A stretch of 64,000 nt of DNA, from the NCBI GenBank assembly GCA_947488325.1, contig CANKYZ010000001.1, forward strand, positions 124,001-188,000. Reading direction: 5' to 3'. The translations under genes were made by a program, and so were the position numbers. Positions within the stretch are counted from its first letter, which is position 1. Every line of letters begins with the position of its first letter. The DNA comes from an uncultured Erythrobacter sp. (GTDB taxonomy: Bacteria > Pseudomonadota > Alphaproteobacteria > Sphingomonadales > Sphingomonadaceae). Shown here piece by piece: positions 17,339 to 28,685 of this stretch. The notes under the pieces were generated by a model. That model saw nothing but the letters and a program-made list of their open reading frames with translations. It was not told the origin of the DNA and searched no databases.

Positions 17339-18925
17339 TTACTCCCATTCAATCGTTCCGGGCGGTTTTGACGTGTAGTCATAGACCACTCGATTGATGC
17401 CTTGCACTTCATTTACAATCCGCGTTGCGACCTGCGTCAGGAAGCTGGCGTCGAAGGGGTAGACATCGGCTGTCATTCCATCAGTCGATGTCACCGCGCG
17501 CAATCCGCAGACGTTATCATAGGTGCGGCTGTCGCCCATCACACCTACGGTCTTAACCGGCAGCAGCACAGCGAAGGCCTGCCAGATGGCGTCATACAAT
17601 CCGGCATTGCGAATTTCTTCGAGGTAAATCGCATCCGCTTTGCGCAGAATATCGCAGCGCTCTTTCGTCACTTCGCCGGGAATACGAATGGCGAGGCCGG
17701 GGCCGGGGAACGGGTGACGGCCAACAAATATCTCTGGCAGACCGAGTTCACGGCCCAATTCGCGCACTTCATCTTTGAACAATTCGCGCAATGGCTCGAC
17801 CAGTTGCATATTCATGCGTTCAGGTAAGCCGCCGACATTGTGGTGGCTCTTAATCGTGACGCTAGGCCCGCCGGTGAAGCTGACGCTTTCGATGACGTCC
17901 GGATAGAGCGTGCCCTGCGCGAGGAAATCTGCGCCGCCGACCTTTTTCGCTTCGGCCTCGAACAGGTCGATAAAGGCACCGCCGATAAATTTGCGCTTCT
18001 TCTCTGGGTCGGTGACGCCTGCAAGGCCGCCCATAAATTGTTCTTCGGCATCCACAGCGACCAATGGAATGTTGTAGTGATCACGAAAAAGCGTGACGAC
18101 TTGTTCGGTTTCGTTGAGCCGCATCAAACCGTGATCGACATAGACGCAGGTCAGCTGATCCCCGATCGCTTCGTGGATCAAAACCGCAGCAACTGCGGAG
18201 TCCACGCCGCCAGATAGCCCGCAGATCACCCGGCCCCCATGCTTTCCAACACCGACCTGCTCACGAATCTCTGCAATCTTGGTTTTACGGAATTCAGCCA
18301 TCGTCCAGTCACCGGTGAGTCCGCAAACATGGCGCACGAAATTGGCAAGCAATTTGCCGCCGTCGGGTGTGTGGACGACTTCTGGATGAAATTGGGTGCC
18401 GTAGAATTTGCGTTCTTCATCGGCGATCACAGCAAACGGTGCACCGTCGCTGGTGGCGACGATTTCAAAACCGTCGGCAAATTCGGTGACTTTGTCGCCG
18501 TGGCTCATCCAGACCTGATGACGCTCACCTTCTTTCCAAAGGCCGTCAAACAATGCGCAGGGCTTTGTCACTGTCAGGTAGGCGCGGCCAAACTCGCCGC
18601 CTTCTCCTGTTTCGTGACCGGGGCGCACTTCGCCGCCGAGCTGGTGGCTCATCACTTGCTGGCCGTAACAAATGCCCAGGATTGGAACACCCGCCTCGAA
18701 CAGCATTTGCGGAGCGCGCGGCGATCCATCCTCCGGGACGCTGGCGGGAGAGCCCGATAGAATAATGCCCTTCGGCTTCATCCGCTTGAACGCCTCTTCG
18801 GCCATGGTGAACGGTGCGATTTCTGAATAGACGCCCGCTTCGCGCACACGGCGCGCAATCAACTGGGTCACTTGGCTACCGAAATCGACGATAAGAATCG
18901 AGTCAGGGAAATGGTCTGCTTGCAT
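17339..18925 (-). CDS. guaA: GMP synthase (glutamine-hydrolysing)
   Basis: Converts XMP to GMP using glutamine and ATP. 528 residues, the usual length. The N-terminal class I glutamine amidotransferase shows [20 protein letters not shown], the nucleophile Cys in GICYGQQ, and the His/Glu pair in GTQFHPEV. The ATP pyrophosphatase domain has [13 protein letters not shown], and the C-terminal dimerisation domain ends [16 protein letters not shown], the standard GuaA tail. A VOC gene follows three bases downstream. Upstream lies the long gap with structured sequence; no guanine riboswitch was recognised. Confidence 0.98.
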   Translation of the reverse strand: MQADHFPDSILIVDFGSQVTQLIARRVREAGVYSEIAPFTMAEEAFKRMKPKGIILSGSPASVPEDGSPRAPQMLFEAGVPILGICYGQQVMSHQLGGEVRPGHETGEGGEFGRAYLTVTKPCALFDGLWKEGERHQVWMSHGDKVTEFADGFEIVATSDGAPFAVIADEERKFYGTQFHPEVVHTPDGGKLLANFVRHVCGLTGDWTMAEFRKTKIAEIREQVGVGKHGGRVICGLSGGVDSAVAAVLIHEAIGDQLTCVYVDHGLMRLNETEQVVTLFRDHYNIPLVAVDAEEQFMGGLAGVTDPEKKRKFIGGAFIDLFEAEAKKVGGADFLAQGTLYPDVIESVSFTGGPSVTIKSHHNVGGLPERMNMQLVEPLRELFKDEVRELGRELGLPEIFVGRHPFPGPGLAIRIPGEVTKERCDILRKADAIYLEEIRNAGLYDAIWQAFAVLLPVKTVGVMGDSRTYDNVCGLRAVTSTDGMTADVYPFDASFLTQVATRIVNEVQGINRVVYDYTSKPPGTIEWE

Positions 18926-19184
18926 AAGCGCGCGTTACGTCAGCCCGCGCCGCGCTGTCCAGCATGCCGTAACGCCAGAACAAAAGCTTTCGACAGGTGC
19001 CGCAATCGAGCGCGCTAAAACTGTGGTTTTAGGACACAAGAAATGCCTTACGCTGCAAAGCCAAATAGCGGAATCTGTTTGCTCAACCCGCCATCTCTAT
19101 TGTTGCGAAATACGCAACTAAAATGAAGATTTTGTCATTTGAGTTCCATTCAATCGAACACTACTTGGTTCTTGCAGCGCACAT
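18926..19184. other. Non-coding stretch upstream of guaA
   Basis: No gene seen. It should contain the guaA promoter. Two small hairpins lie close together: GTTGCG/CGCAAC around five bases at about 19102-19118, and AAATGA/TCATTT at about 19122-19141. Another, AAAAC/GTTTT, is near 19017. None is followed by a clear terminator T-run. Confidence 0.4.
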
Positions 19185-19517
19185 TCAGGCACCTCTCTCC
19201 GCCTGACGCGTCGCACCGGCAGGAGTGAGGTCGATACGGCCATCCTGCCAGCCTGCTTGTCAGTGGCAAGCAGCCAACGCGATTGGTTTTCGCGGCGTAT
19301 GGTGACTTCCAGCATCCTGCCCCGCAACAGTCAAAACCAATTCGTGCAGCATCCCCCTGCTGCGGCTGCTTTCTTTCTGTCGATGCGAAGTCCGACACGC
19401 CATCCCTCCCGGCGTTTGTAACGGGCTTTCGCAGAAATCGACAGCATGCCTCTTGGCAATTCAGCGAGAGAGACGCGGCTACCCACTTCCCCTCCCCCTG
19501 AATGGTGGCCGCGTCTC
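19185..19517 (+). ncRNA. Candidate structured RNA with C-rich hairpin loops
   Basis: Eight consecutive hairpins are visible: 19185-19206 (TCAGGC/GCCTGA, loop ACCTCTCTCC), 19218-19249 (GGCAGG/CCTGCC), 19253-19273 (CTGCTTG/CAAGCAG), 19282-19341 (ATTGGTTTT/AAAACCAAT closing a 42-base interior), 19346-19363 (GCAGCA/TGCTGC, loop TCCCCC), 19397-19415 (ACGCC/GGCGT, loop ATCCCTCCC), 19447-19458 (TGCC/GGCA), and 19470-19517 (14-bp stem, C-rich 20-base loop). A T6 run is at 19548. C-rich anti-Shine-Dalgarno loops are known in alphaproteobacterial small RNAs such as CcsR. Which strand is transcribed, and whether it is one RNA, is inference. Open frames here look non-coding. Confidence 0.35.
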
Positions 19518-19564
19518 CACACGCATACAAGATGCATCAGGGGTCGGTTTTTTACAATTTCATT

Positions 19565-19579
19565 ACACTAAATTAGTGT
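19565..19579. promoter_or_regulatory. 15-bp palindrome in AT-rich promoter-like region
   Basis: ACACTAAATTAGTGT is a perfect inverted repeat around a central A. It sits in a markedly AT-rich stretch (19545-19630) about 105 bases ahead of the 27-residue peptide gene, so it may be an operator for that gene. The regulator is unknown. Confidence 0.35.
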
Positions 19580-19681
19580 TATATTCGCCTTTAAAGTAAC
19601 ATTATTACGACTTACTGCGTATATATACAGACGATGGACGCACCCTCTCCACTTCCCCAGCACCCATCTAAGGAGCAAATC

Positions 19682-19765
19682 ATGCAAAAACTCGCTGTAA
19701 AAGCGTTAGCGTTATTCTTCGCCGTTAGCCTCACAGGCTCCGGATTCAGCACATTGATCGTTTAA
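19682..19765 (+). CDS. Small hydrophobic peptide, 27 residues
   Basis: Short gene with a strong ribosome binding site (AAGGAG seven bases before the ATG). The peptide starts MQKLAVKALALFFAV and continues with a Ser/Gly/Thr-rich tail ending STLIV. It reads like a signal sequence or single membrane helix: two Lys, then a hydrophobic core. It has its own AT-rich upstream region and is followed within eight bases by a hairpin terminator, so it is an independent unit. No family is recognised. It could be a small membrane protein, a leader peptide or a secreted signal; none is shown. Confidence 0.6.
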   Translation: MQKLAVKALALFFAVSLTGSGFSTLIV

Positions 19766-19772
19766 GGAGAAA

Positions 19773-19802
19773 GCCGGGCCGAACCTTCCAGGACGGCCTG
19801 GC
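19773..19802 (+). terminator. Terminator after the 27-residue peptide gene
   Basis: GCCGGGCCG pairs with CGGCCTGGC (9 pairs, one G-U) around a 12-base loop, followed by ATCTTCTTTAT. On the opposite strand it lies eight bases past the stop of the acyl-CoA ligase and is followed by TTTCTCC, so it may serve both convergent genes. Confidence 0.75.
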
Positions 19803-19809
19803 ATCTTCT

Positions 19810-21387
19810 TTATCCCAATTGACGAGCCTGTTCGCGCAACTCGATCTTCAGCAATTTTCCGATATGACTGCGCGGCATTTCATCGATTGCGTGGAGCGCA
19901 GATAGACGCTGCGTCTTACCCAAGCGTGCATTGACCGCCACCATAACTTCGTCCGCGCTGCGTGCTGCATCCTTCTTCAGTACAGCAAAGCCAACAGGTG
20001 TTTCGCCCCATTGTCGTGATGCGATACCAACCACAGCAGCCTCAATCACATCATCCTCTCGCTCCAATTCGGCTTCAAGATCGCTGGGATAGATATTAAA
20101 CCCGCCTGAGATGATCATGTCTTTGGCGCGGCCTACCAATTCGACAAAACCCTGTTCATCGACGCGGCCAATATCGCCCATGCGCATCCAGATGTCTCCG
20201 GTGTCGGGGTCGATCCACTGCGCCTCCTGTGTTTTGTCAGGCCTGTTTTTGTAACCGGACATCATCGTTTGCGAACGACCTACAAGGTTCCCCGGCATTC
20301 CCGATGGGACTTCGCGATCCTGATCGTCGAGCACTTTCATCTCACTTCCGGGAGCAGGCCTGCCGACAGTGTGGAGTTTGTCCGGAAATTCATGCACGGC
20401 GAGCAGGCAAACAACGCCGCCTTCGGTCATGGAGTAAATCTCGACTAGCCCGCCCGGCATCCGGTCTAGCACTTCACGTTTCAACTCCGCCGAAAACGGG
20501 GCGGATGTGCAATATTTCATCGCGAGAGAAGACAGATCGTGATCCTCAAAGCCAGGGTGATCCATCAATCGTTGATATTGCACCGGGACCAGCATCGTTA
20601 CTGTTGTCCTGTCACCCGTCGCATGGTCGAGCCAGCGCGCGCAATCAAACTTGCCCATGATCCGAACCGTTCCGCCAGCCAGCAAGGGCGCGAGAAATGC
20701 AACCATTGTGGTGTTTGAATAGAGCGGCGTCGATGCGAGCGAGCGCACTTCCAGCCCGCTGGCGAGATAGGACAAGGCCGTCGCGCCAAATTGCCGCCAG
20801 CGCATTTGATGCGAATGGACGATCCCTTTCGGAATGCCAGTCGTGCCGCTGGAATAGATGATATTGAACGGATCGCCCGGTTCGGGCTCAAATTCGGGAG
20901 CAACACTGCCTGCAGGAGCCATCCAGCTACCCACCTCCTCCAAACGCACTTGGATCAGATCCGACATAAAGTCAGGGCCAAGCTCGGCGGCTTTCCTAGC
21001 GTCTATAAACAGATGCCGTGCGCCGGAATCCTTGGTCATCCCGGCAAGCTGTTCGGGAGAAGCACTGGTCGTCAGGGGTGCTGCCACTCCGCCTGCGCGC
21101 ATCGCGGCGAGGAACACCAGCGCATAGGGGATCGAGCTATTGCCAAGGATTGCGACCGATTGTCCGCACTCCAGCCCCGTCTCAAGCAACCGCGCGGCCA
21201 AGCGGTCAATACGGTCAATCATCTGCCCCCAAGTACAGTTTCCATCATCATCAAGCAGCGCAATTTTATCAGGTTGAGCGAGAACCCAATCGCGCAGAAT
21301 TGCGGAATATGAGCCAAAGGGCTGGGCAAGCTTTTCGCTCATCGTCTCGGTAATGTTGAGAATTTTCATGCGCGCAAACTTAGCCAT
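19810..21387 (-). CDS. AMP-binding acyl-CoA synthetase/ligase
   Basis: Adenylate-forming enzyme of up to 525 residues that activates a carboxylic acid with ATP and then CoA. Seen: the phosphate loop IIYSSGTTGIPKGIVHS, the core YSMTEGG, GDIGRVDEQGFVELVGRAKDMIISGGFNIYPSDLE (hinge and ribose-binding Asp), and the C-terminal catalytic Lys in SHIGKLLK. The substrate is not evident, and it resembles medium- or long-chain acyl and aryl-acid ligases. Internal Met codons at residues 7 (21369) and 16 (21342) are alternative starts, and none has an obvious ribosome binding site. Confidence 0.9.
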   Translation of the reverse strand: MAKFARMKILNITETMSEKLAQPFGSYSAILRDWVLAQPDKIALLDDDGNCTWGQMIDRIDRLAARLLETGLECGQSVAILGNSSIPYALVFLAAMRAGGVAAPLTTSASPEQLAGMTKDSGARHLFIDARKAAELGPDFMSDLIQVRLEEVGSWMAPAGSVAPEFEPEPGDPFNIIYSSGTTGIPKGIVHSHQMRWRQFGATALSYLASGLEVRSLASTPLYSNTTMVAFLAPLLAGGTVRIMGKFDCARWLDHATGDRTTVTMLVPVQYQRLMDHPGFEDHDLSSLAMKYCTSAPFSAELKREVLDRMPGGLVEIYSMTEGGVVCLLAVHEFPDKLHTVGRPAPGSEMKVLDDQDREVPSGMPGNLVGRSQTMMSGYKNRPDKTQEAQWIDPDTGDIWMRMGDIGRVDEQGFVELVGRAKDMIISGGFNIYPSDLEAELEREDDVIEAAVVGIASRQWGETPVGFAVLKKDAARSADEVMVAVNARLGKTQRLSALHAIDEMPRSHIGKLLKIELREQARQLG

Positions 21388-21525
21388 CCCAGCGCAGGCG
21401 GCAAGAGCATCAGACTAGTGGATATGACAGGCGCAGCGGTGCAAATATCGTTATGTTCAATTTCTTTACGCTTGTACCAGATGGTGAATGACAAAGATCG
21501 CCGGATCAATCAGGGGAATACGAAC

Positions 21526-22473
21526 ATGCGAGCGCAAACGAAGATTGCAGGAAACGCCCTGCTGGCTGGCGCTGCATGGGCCAGCTTCATCCCAGCGGCT
21601 GTGGGTCAAGACAACACTGTCGATGGCGACCCCAATGACGATGAGGTTATCGCAATCACACCGGATATGGACCCAAACGGCGCTTCCCAACTGCTCGATG
21701 GCAGGCCGAATATTTCGCCTCCGGATGGCAGTTCAGCGACGATCCCAGCAGACAGAGCCGTGCCTGCGAGCGGCCCGCCGTCAGTCCTGGCGATCTTTGC
21801 TCACCCAGATGACGAAATCACAGTCGCTCCAGTGCTGTCCCGGATCGCACGCGAAGGCGGTGACGTCACAGTCATATTCGCTACCAGCGGCGATGCAGGG
21901 CCGGGCCTGAGCGGTCTGCAACCGGGCCAAGAACTTGCCGAATTGCGCGAAAGCGAAGCGCGCTGCTCTGCTTTTGCACTGGGCCTGCCGGAACCGATTT
22001 TCTGGCAACTTGGCGATGGTAGACTTTCCGCTTTGGCACGCGAACAAGACAGCACGGCGCGTGATCTGACCGCGCGCATTCAATCGATCATTGCATTGAA
22101 GAATCCAGGTGTCGTTATGACTTGGGGACCGGATGGCGGTTACGGCCATGCCGATCATCGCATGGTCAGTAACGCAATCACGCAGATTGTGCAGGCGCTG
22201 GATGACAATCGTCCCGATCTGCTTTACGCGGCGATTCCTGCTAGTGATCTCCCCAACCTCCCCGGATTTGAAGGTTGGGCCACACTCCACCCTTCACTGA
22301 TCACAGATCGCATTCGTTATGAGGTGCCTGACCTCGACGCGACGCGGATCGCGGTGGATTGTTATCAAAGCCAATTTGATGCCGCCGCACGGGCGAGCCT
22401 GCCTACCCTGCTGCACCAGAATCTGTGGCAAGGAACGGTCTATTTTCGGTTAGCATTCCCTTCCCCATCATAA
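21526..22473 (+). CDS. PIG-L family deacetylase, exported
   Basis: LmbE/PIG-L-type zinc deacetylase of 315 residues, acting on N-acetyl sugars or similar. The start at MRAQTKIAGNALLAGAAWAS (21526) follows CAGGGGA and gives a signal peptide cleaved near AVGQD; the upstream open frame is not needed. VLAIFAHPDDEITVAPVLSRI is the diagnostic motif with His, Asp and Asp, and GYGHADHRMVSNA supplies the downstream His ligands. The N-terminal linker after the signal is acidic and low in structure. The substrate is unknown, and an exported location suggests envelope or external glycans. Confidence 0.88.
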   Translation: MRAQTKIAGNALLAGAAWASFIPAAVGQDNTVDGDPNDDEVIAITPDMDPNGASQLLDGRPNISPPDGSSATIPADRAVPASGPPSVLAIFAHPDDEITVAPVLSRIAREGGDVTVIFATSGDAGPGLSGLQPGQELAELRESEARCSAFALGLPEPIFWQLGDGRLSALAREQDSTARDLTARIQSIIALKNPGVVMTWGPDGGYGHADHRMVSNAITQIVQALDDNRPDLLYAAIPASDLPNLPGFEGWATLHPSLITDRIRYEVPDLDATRIAVDCYQSQFDAAARASLPTLLHQNLWQGTVYFRLAFPSPS

Positions 22474-22527
22474 TGCCAACTGGGCGCGGAAAGACCCGAT
22501 GATTTGAGGCGGTGGAAAAGCCGGTAA

Positions 22528-25161
<2,634 letters not shown>

Positions 25162-25203
25162 TCAACTCTTGATGTTTAGCCGATAAGACACGACAGTATC
25201 AGC

Positions 25204-26364
25204 ATGGCAGAGCAGGAACCGAACGAAACCAGCGCGCTTGAACATTGGAGTTTCTTGCTCGTGCTTGCGGCGGTTTCGTTCCTGTTTGTCTGGGTTGCGT
25301 GGCCGTTTGCCGGACCACTTCTGTGGTCGGCTTTGGCCGCGATTATGTTCCAGCCACTGTATAAATGGTCGCTCAGAAAAACGCGTGGTCGGCGCAATTT
25401 GGCCGCTTTGCTCGCGCTGTTTGTGATTTTCATCGCAGTGTTGCTTCCCGCACTTTGGGTGGGATCAATCGTAGTCGGAGAGATGCTGGGTCTGGTGAAC
25501 TCCCTGCGCGAAGACCCGATCGATCTTGCCGCATGGTTCGACACGACCTTCTCTATGTTGCCTACCTCAATGCAGCGCTTTGTCGAAGACAATGGCTGGA
25601 CCGATGTCTCAATGTTGCAGGATCAGTTGCAGGGAATTCTGGGCGAAAGTGCCGGTATGATCGCGCAACAGGCGGTCTCCATCGGCAGCGGCGCTCTGGG
25701 CTTCATCCTCAGCTTTGGCATTGGCCTTTATGTCCTGTTCTTCCTCCTGCGCGATGGATCGCGGATCGGGGAGACAATCCTGCATTCCGCCCCGATTGAA
25801 CGCGAGATCGCTGATCGATTGGCGGAACGGTTTCTCGGAATTGTGCGTGCCGTGATCAAAGGTTCCGGCGTTGTCGGACTTGTTCAGGGGACGTTGGGCG
25901 CGATCACTATGATGATCGCTGGCGTACCGTCTGCATTGTTGCTCGGCGTGTTGATGGCGATCCTTGCGCTGATCCCTGCGGTCGGCACGGCTTTGGTTTG
26001 GGCACCGGTTGGGGTCTGGCTGCTCGTCTCGGGCGAAATTTGGCAAGGTGTGTTTGTGCTCGGATCGGGCTTTATCATCATCAGTTCCGCGGACAATGTT
26101 CTGCGCCCCATCCTTGTCGGCCGCGACACTGGCATTCCGGATTGGATTATCCTGGTCACCACATTGGGCGGTCTTTCACTGGCTGGCTTCCCCGGCATTG
26201 TGCTCGGTCCGCTGGTCGCAGGATTGTTCTTGGCGAGCTGGTCAATTTTGCAGGAACAGCGCGCCGAAGATGACGAGGCCGCCGCCCATTACCGTATGCG
26301 CATTGGCCCCGATGGCAAAGCACGCGCGCCCGATGATACGGCGGCAGAAACGCGGGGTACCTAA
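25204..26364 (+). CDS. AI-2E family transporter
   Basis: Inner-membrane protein of 386 residues of the AI-2 exporter / TqsA-like permease family (formerly PerM). About eight hydrophobic segments: an N-terminal pair (WSFLLVLAAVSFLFVWVAWP onward), a soluble amphipathic middle (residues about 100-160), and a C-terminal cluster with the conserved LIPAVGTALVWAPVGVWLL and SSADNVLRPILVGRDTGIPD. Some members export autoinducer-2, others act as Na+/H+ antiporters, so the substrate is open. It starts 42 bases after gyrB and is followed after three bases by an M50 peptidase gene. Confidence 0.9.
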   Translation: MAEQEPNETSALEHWSFLLVLAAVSFLFVWVAWPFAGPLLWSALAAIMFQPLYKWSLRKTRGRRNLAALLALFVIFIAVLLPALWVGSIVVGEMLGLVNSLREDPIDLAAWFDTTFSMLPTSMQRFVEDNGWTDVSMLQDQLQGILGESAGMIAQQAVSIGSGALGFILSFGIGLYVLFFLLRDGSRIGETILHSAPIEREIADRLAERFLGIVRAVIKGSGVVGLVQGTLGAITMMIAGVPSALLLGVLMAILALIPAVGTALVWAPVGVWLLVSGEIWQGVFVLGSGFIIISSADNVLRPILVGRDTGIPDWIILVTTLGGLSLAGFPGIVLGPLVAGLFLASWSILQEQRAEDDEAAAHYRMRIGPDGKARAPDDTAAETRGT

Positions 26365-26367
26365 GCC

Positions 26368-27156
26368 ATGCGCTCAATGGTCGAACCGGGCAGTCAGGCT
26401 GAACAAGTTGGCCGCCTGATATTGGCTGGGTTTGTGGTCATCGCGCTGCCATCACTGCCATTGGGCAATTATTTGATCTATCCCTTTATGATCCTCACCA
26501 CGTGGTTTCATGAAATGGGTCACGGCCTGACCGCGATGATGATGGGTCAGGATTTTGTACAATTGCAAATATTTTCCGATGGCTCCGGCGTTGCAGAGAG
26601 CATGGTTGCGGAGGACATCTCTCCTTTTGCAAGGGCTACGATGGCAGCCGGCGGTCCACTAGCCCCCAGCATTGTTGGCGCAGGACTTATCCTGGCCAGC
26701 GCACGCGAAAAATTTTGGCGACCCGCCCTATGGATCATGGCCGCTGCGATCTTTGCCTCCGTCATCATCTATGTGCGCTCCCCTACCGGCTATGCGGTAC
26801 TGCCCTTGGTCGCGGCATTTCTCGCCGTGATTGCATGGAAGGCCTCTGCGGGAATAGCACGCTTCACACTCCAATTTTTGGGAGTGCTTGCCGCGATGAG
26901 CATGTTGAGAGATTTCAACTACCTCTTCACAGAGCAAGCCGTAATCGGCGGACAGCAAATGCTATCGGACACCGGTCAGATCGAAGCGTCCTTGTGGCTC
27001 CCGCATTGGTTCTGGGCGACGCTTATTATCACTATATCGGCGGTAATGGTGGGGGCGAGCCTCAAATATGCGCTGTCAGACAATCGTCGTCTGCCACCTG
27101 CGCGTAAGCTCCCTGCCAATGTTTTGCAGTTCAAACGCACCCCTGACGACAAATAG
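26368..27156 (+). CDS. M50-family membrane metallopeptidase
   Basis: Membrane protein of 262 residues. The zinc motif HEMGH (TTWFHEMGHGLTAMMMG) lies in an early membrane segment, as in the M50B-like peptidase group. Six or so hydrophobic segments are seen, including FARATMAAGGPLAPSIVGAG, a usual companion helix with Gly and Pro. The third zinc ligand is not obvious; NYLFTEQAV could hold a later acidic residue. Substrate unknown. It is closely spaced after the AI-2E gene and probably cotranscribed. It ends convergently four bases from the TetR gene. Confidence 0.82.
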   Translation: MRSMVEPGSQAEQVGRLILAGFVVIALPSLPLGNYLIYPFMILTTWFHEMGHGLTAMMMGQDFVQLQIFSDGSGVAESMVAEDISPFARATMAAGGPLAPSIVGAGLILASAREKFWRPALWIMAAAIFASVIIYVRSPTGYAVLPLVAAFLAVIAWKASAGIARFTLQFLGVLAAMSMLRDFNYLFTEQAVIGGQQMLSDTGQIEASLWLPHWFWATLIITISAVMVGASLKYALSDNRRLPPARKLPANVLQFKRTPDDK

Positions 27157-27160
27157 TGAG

Positions 27161-27799
27161 TTAAGACAGCACCCGGATCGTGTTGACCCCGCGTGCCGCA
27201 TCGCCTGCTTCGCCTGAAAGCCCGATAAAGATCGTATCGACGATCTGGGCCAGCTTCTTCTCGCTTAGCTTGTCACTCAAATGAAGCAGCGCATCGGGAA
27301 GCGTGTAATTCGCCACCATCTGATTGATCAGCGACAGTGTCTCATCAATCTCTAGACCCGCGAAATGGCCATCTGCTTGCGCCTGCACGATCACCTCGCA
27401 CAAATAGTGATCGGCTAGGTCGACAAAGGAGCGCACACGTTCGAAATTGGCAGCGCCTGCGTCACAAACCATGCGGAAAAATTCCGGATCTTCGCTGTGT
27501 CGATCACGCGAAATCTCAAAACGCCTGCGGAAGAACTCATACATCTTGCGATTGGGCGGAAGGGCGGCATTCACAACCTCTTCCATCACCTTCATATGCG
27601 GTTCAAGCCAAACTTCTGCAATGGCTTCAAACAGGTCGTCATAATCTTCGACAACCAATTCAAACCGGCTGCGTGACAGGCCGCTTTCGGCAAGCGCGCC
27701 AGCATAGGTGATCTCTGCCCCGCGTGCTTTCACCAGATCGAGAACAAGGCGCGCAATTCGCGTGCGCTCTGTTTGCCGTGTTGCATTATCCAAGGCCAT
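27161..27799 (-). CDS. TetR/AcrR-family transcriptional regulator
   Basis: DNA-binding repressor of 212 residues. The N-terminal helix-turn-helix region runs through AESGLSRSRFELVVEDYDDLFEAIAEVWLEP, in which the usual second-helix 'YYHF..KE.L' pattern is replaced by LVVEDYDDLF. The C-terminal all-helical ligand domain is typical. Target is unknown; the divergent acyltransferase gene is not opposed to it, so an autoregulatory or distant role is possible. The ATG at 27799 is preceded by AGGAGGTG, an excellent ribosome binding site. Confidence 0.85.
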   Translation of the reverse strand: MALDNATRQTERTRIARLVLDLVKARGAEITYAGALAESGLSRSRFELVVEDYDDLFEAIAEVWLEPHMKVMEEVVNAALPPNRKMYEFFRRRFEISRDRHSEDPEFFRMVCDAGAANFERVRSFVDLADHYLCEVIVQAQADGHFAGLEIDETLSLINQMVANYTLPDALLHLSDKLSEKKLAQIVDTIFIGLSGEAGDAARGVNTIRVLS

Positions 27800-27896
27800 G
27801 GCCTCTCACCTCCTGATAGGTGGCTTAGATAGGGGCAGGCATCGCAGGCTTAAAGACATATCTTACAAGAATTGAGCGACTCGATATCGCAAATGA

Positions 27897-28547
27897 TCAG
27901 ATGTCGTTTCGACCTTCGATGATCGCCTTGGCTTGCGCTTCCAATACTTTGTAACGTTCAAGGTCAGGTATCTTGGATCGGAACCATTCAGCGAGCTTGA
28001 GCAGGTCGTCGCCATAATTGCCGGTGGGGGTCATGGGCGGGCCGAATCCGATGATCATATTCTTGTTATCGGCATAGGCAGGAACAATCGGTACGCCTGC
28101 CGCCTGAGCGATATTGTAAAAGCCCGATCTCCATTTGCCATCGGAACTGCGCGTTCCTTCCGTAGCAATCACCAATGCCAGCTCTTCGCGGGCAGCAAAC
28201 TCCTCGGCCACCTGTTCGACAGCATTCGTCTTTTTTGTCCGGTCGACAGGGATTCCGCCCATATCGAGCATGAAATTGCGCATCATCCCCTGAAACAGAG
28301 TGTGCTTGCCCATGAAATTCGGCTGCACCCGCTCGCTATGCGTAGCGCCCGCAAAGAACACGAAATCCCAATTTGAAGTGTGCGGCGCGCCTGCTATCAC
28401 ATATTTCTTCAGATTTTTCGGAAGGTTTCCGTCAATCTTCCAACCTTTCAGAGCGTAGATCCAAAGGATTATACGGCGCACGATCCGCGAAAGCAGTCCG
28501 ACTTTGCGGGTTTCATTATGTGGCAATTCTCTCTCCCCAGAACACAC
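27897..28547 (-). CDS. Lysophospholipid acyltransferase family protein
   Basis: PlsC-superfamily acyltransferase of 216 residues. The catalytic block is PHTSNWDFVFFAG (His-X4-Asp), and the acyl-acceptor motif is IATEGTRSS, preceded by MGGIPVDRTKK. One hydrophobic segment near the N-terminus (IVRRIILWIYALKGW) could attach it to the membrane. Relatives make phosphatidic acid or acylate other lipids; the HTSNWD form is typical of a small subgroup often annotated as 1-acylglycerol-3-phosphate acyltransferase. The gene stands alone, 97 bases from the TetR gene. Confidence 0.88.
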   Translation of the reverse strand: MCSGERELPHNETRKVGLLSRIVRRIILWIYALKGWKIDGNLPKNLKKYVIAGAPHTSNWDFVFFAGATHSERVQPNFMGKHTLFQGMMRNFMLDMGGIPVDRTKKTNAVEQVAEEFAAREELALVIATEGTRSSDGKWRSGFYNIAQAAGVPIVPAYADNKNMIIGFGPPMTPTGNYGDDLLKLAEWFRSKIPDLERYKVLEAQAKAIIEGRNDI

Positions 28548-28685
28548 TATGTGCCCTCAATTGGGTAAGCTACGCAAGGGGCGGCGCGAAGGTTTCACGG
28601 TTTTGACGGTGGGGTACAGTCTGGTGGATCAAAACATGCCCCGCAGACCTTGCCCAAACTTCGATCAGGCATCACGTATCCTGGT

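Noticed and set aside
19118..19530. Leftward frames of 66-126 residues in the hairpin region
   Set aside because: Several overlapping frames exist, rich in Cys and Arg, with no motif or ribosome binding site; the hairpin structure explains the sequence better.
19200..19560. Two-piece tmRNA, SRP RNA, 6S RNA or RNase P RNA
   Set aside because: No tag-like reading frame ending in Ala-Ala, no GGAA-type SRP tip, and no RNase P core sequences were found on either strand.
27801..27822. Inverted repeat CACCT/AGGTG ahead of the TetR gene, as operator
   Set aside because: One arm is the ribosome binding site (GGAGGTG), and the repeat is only five bases per arm.
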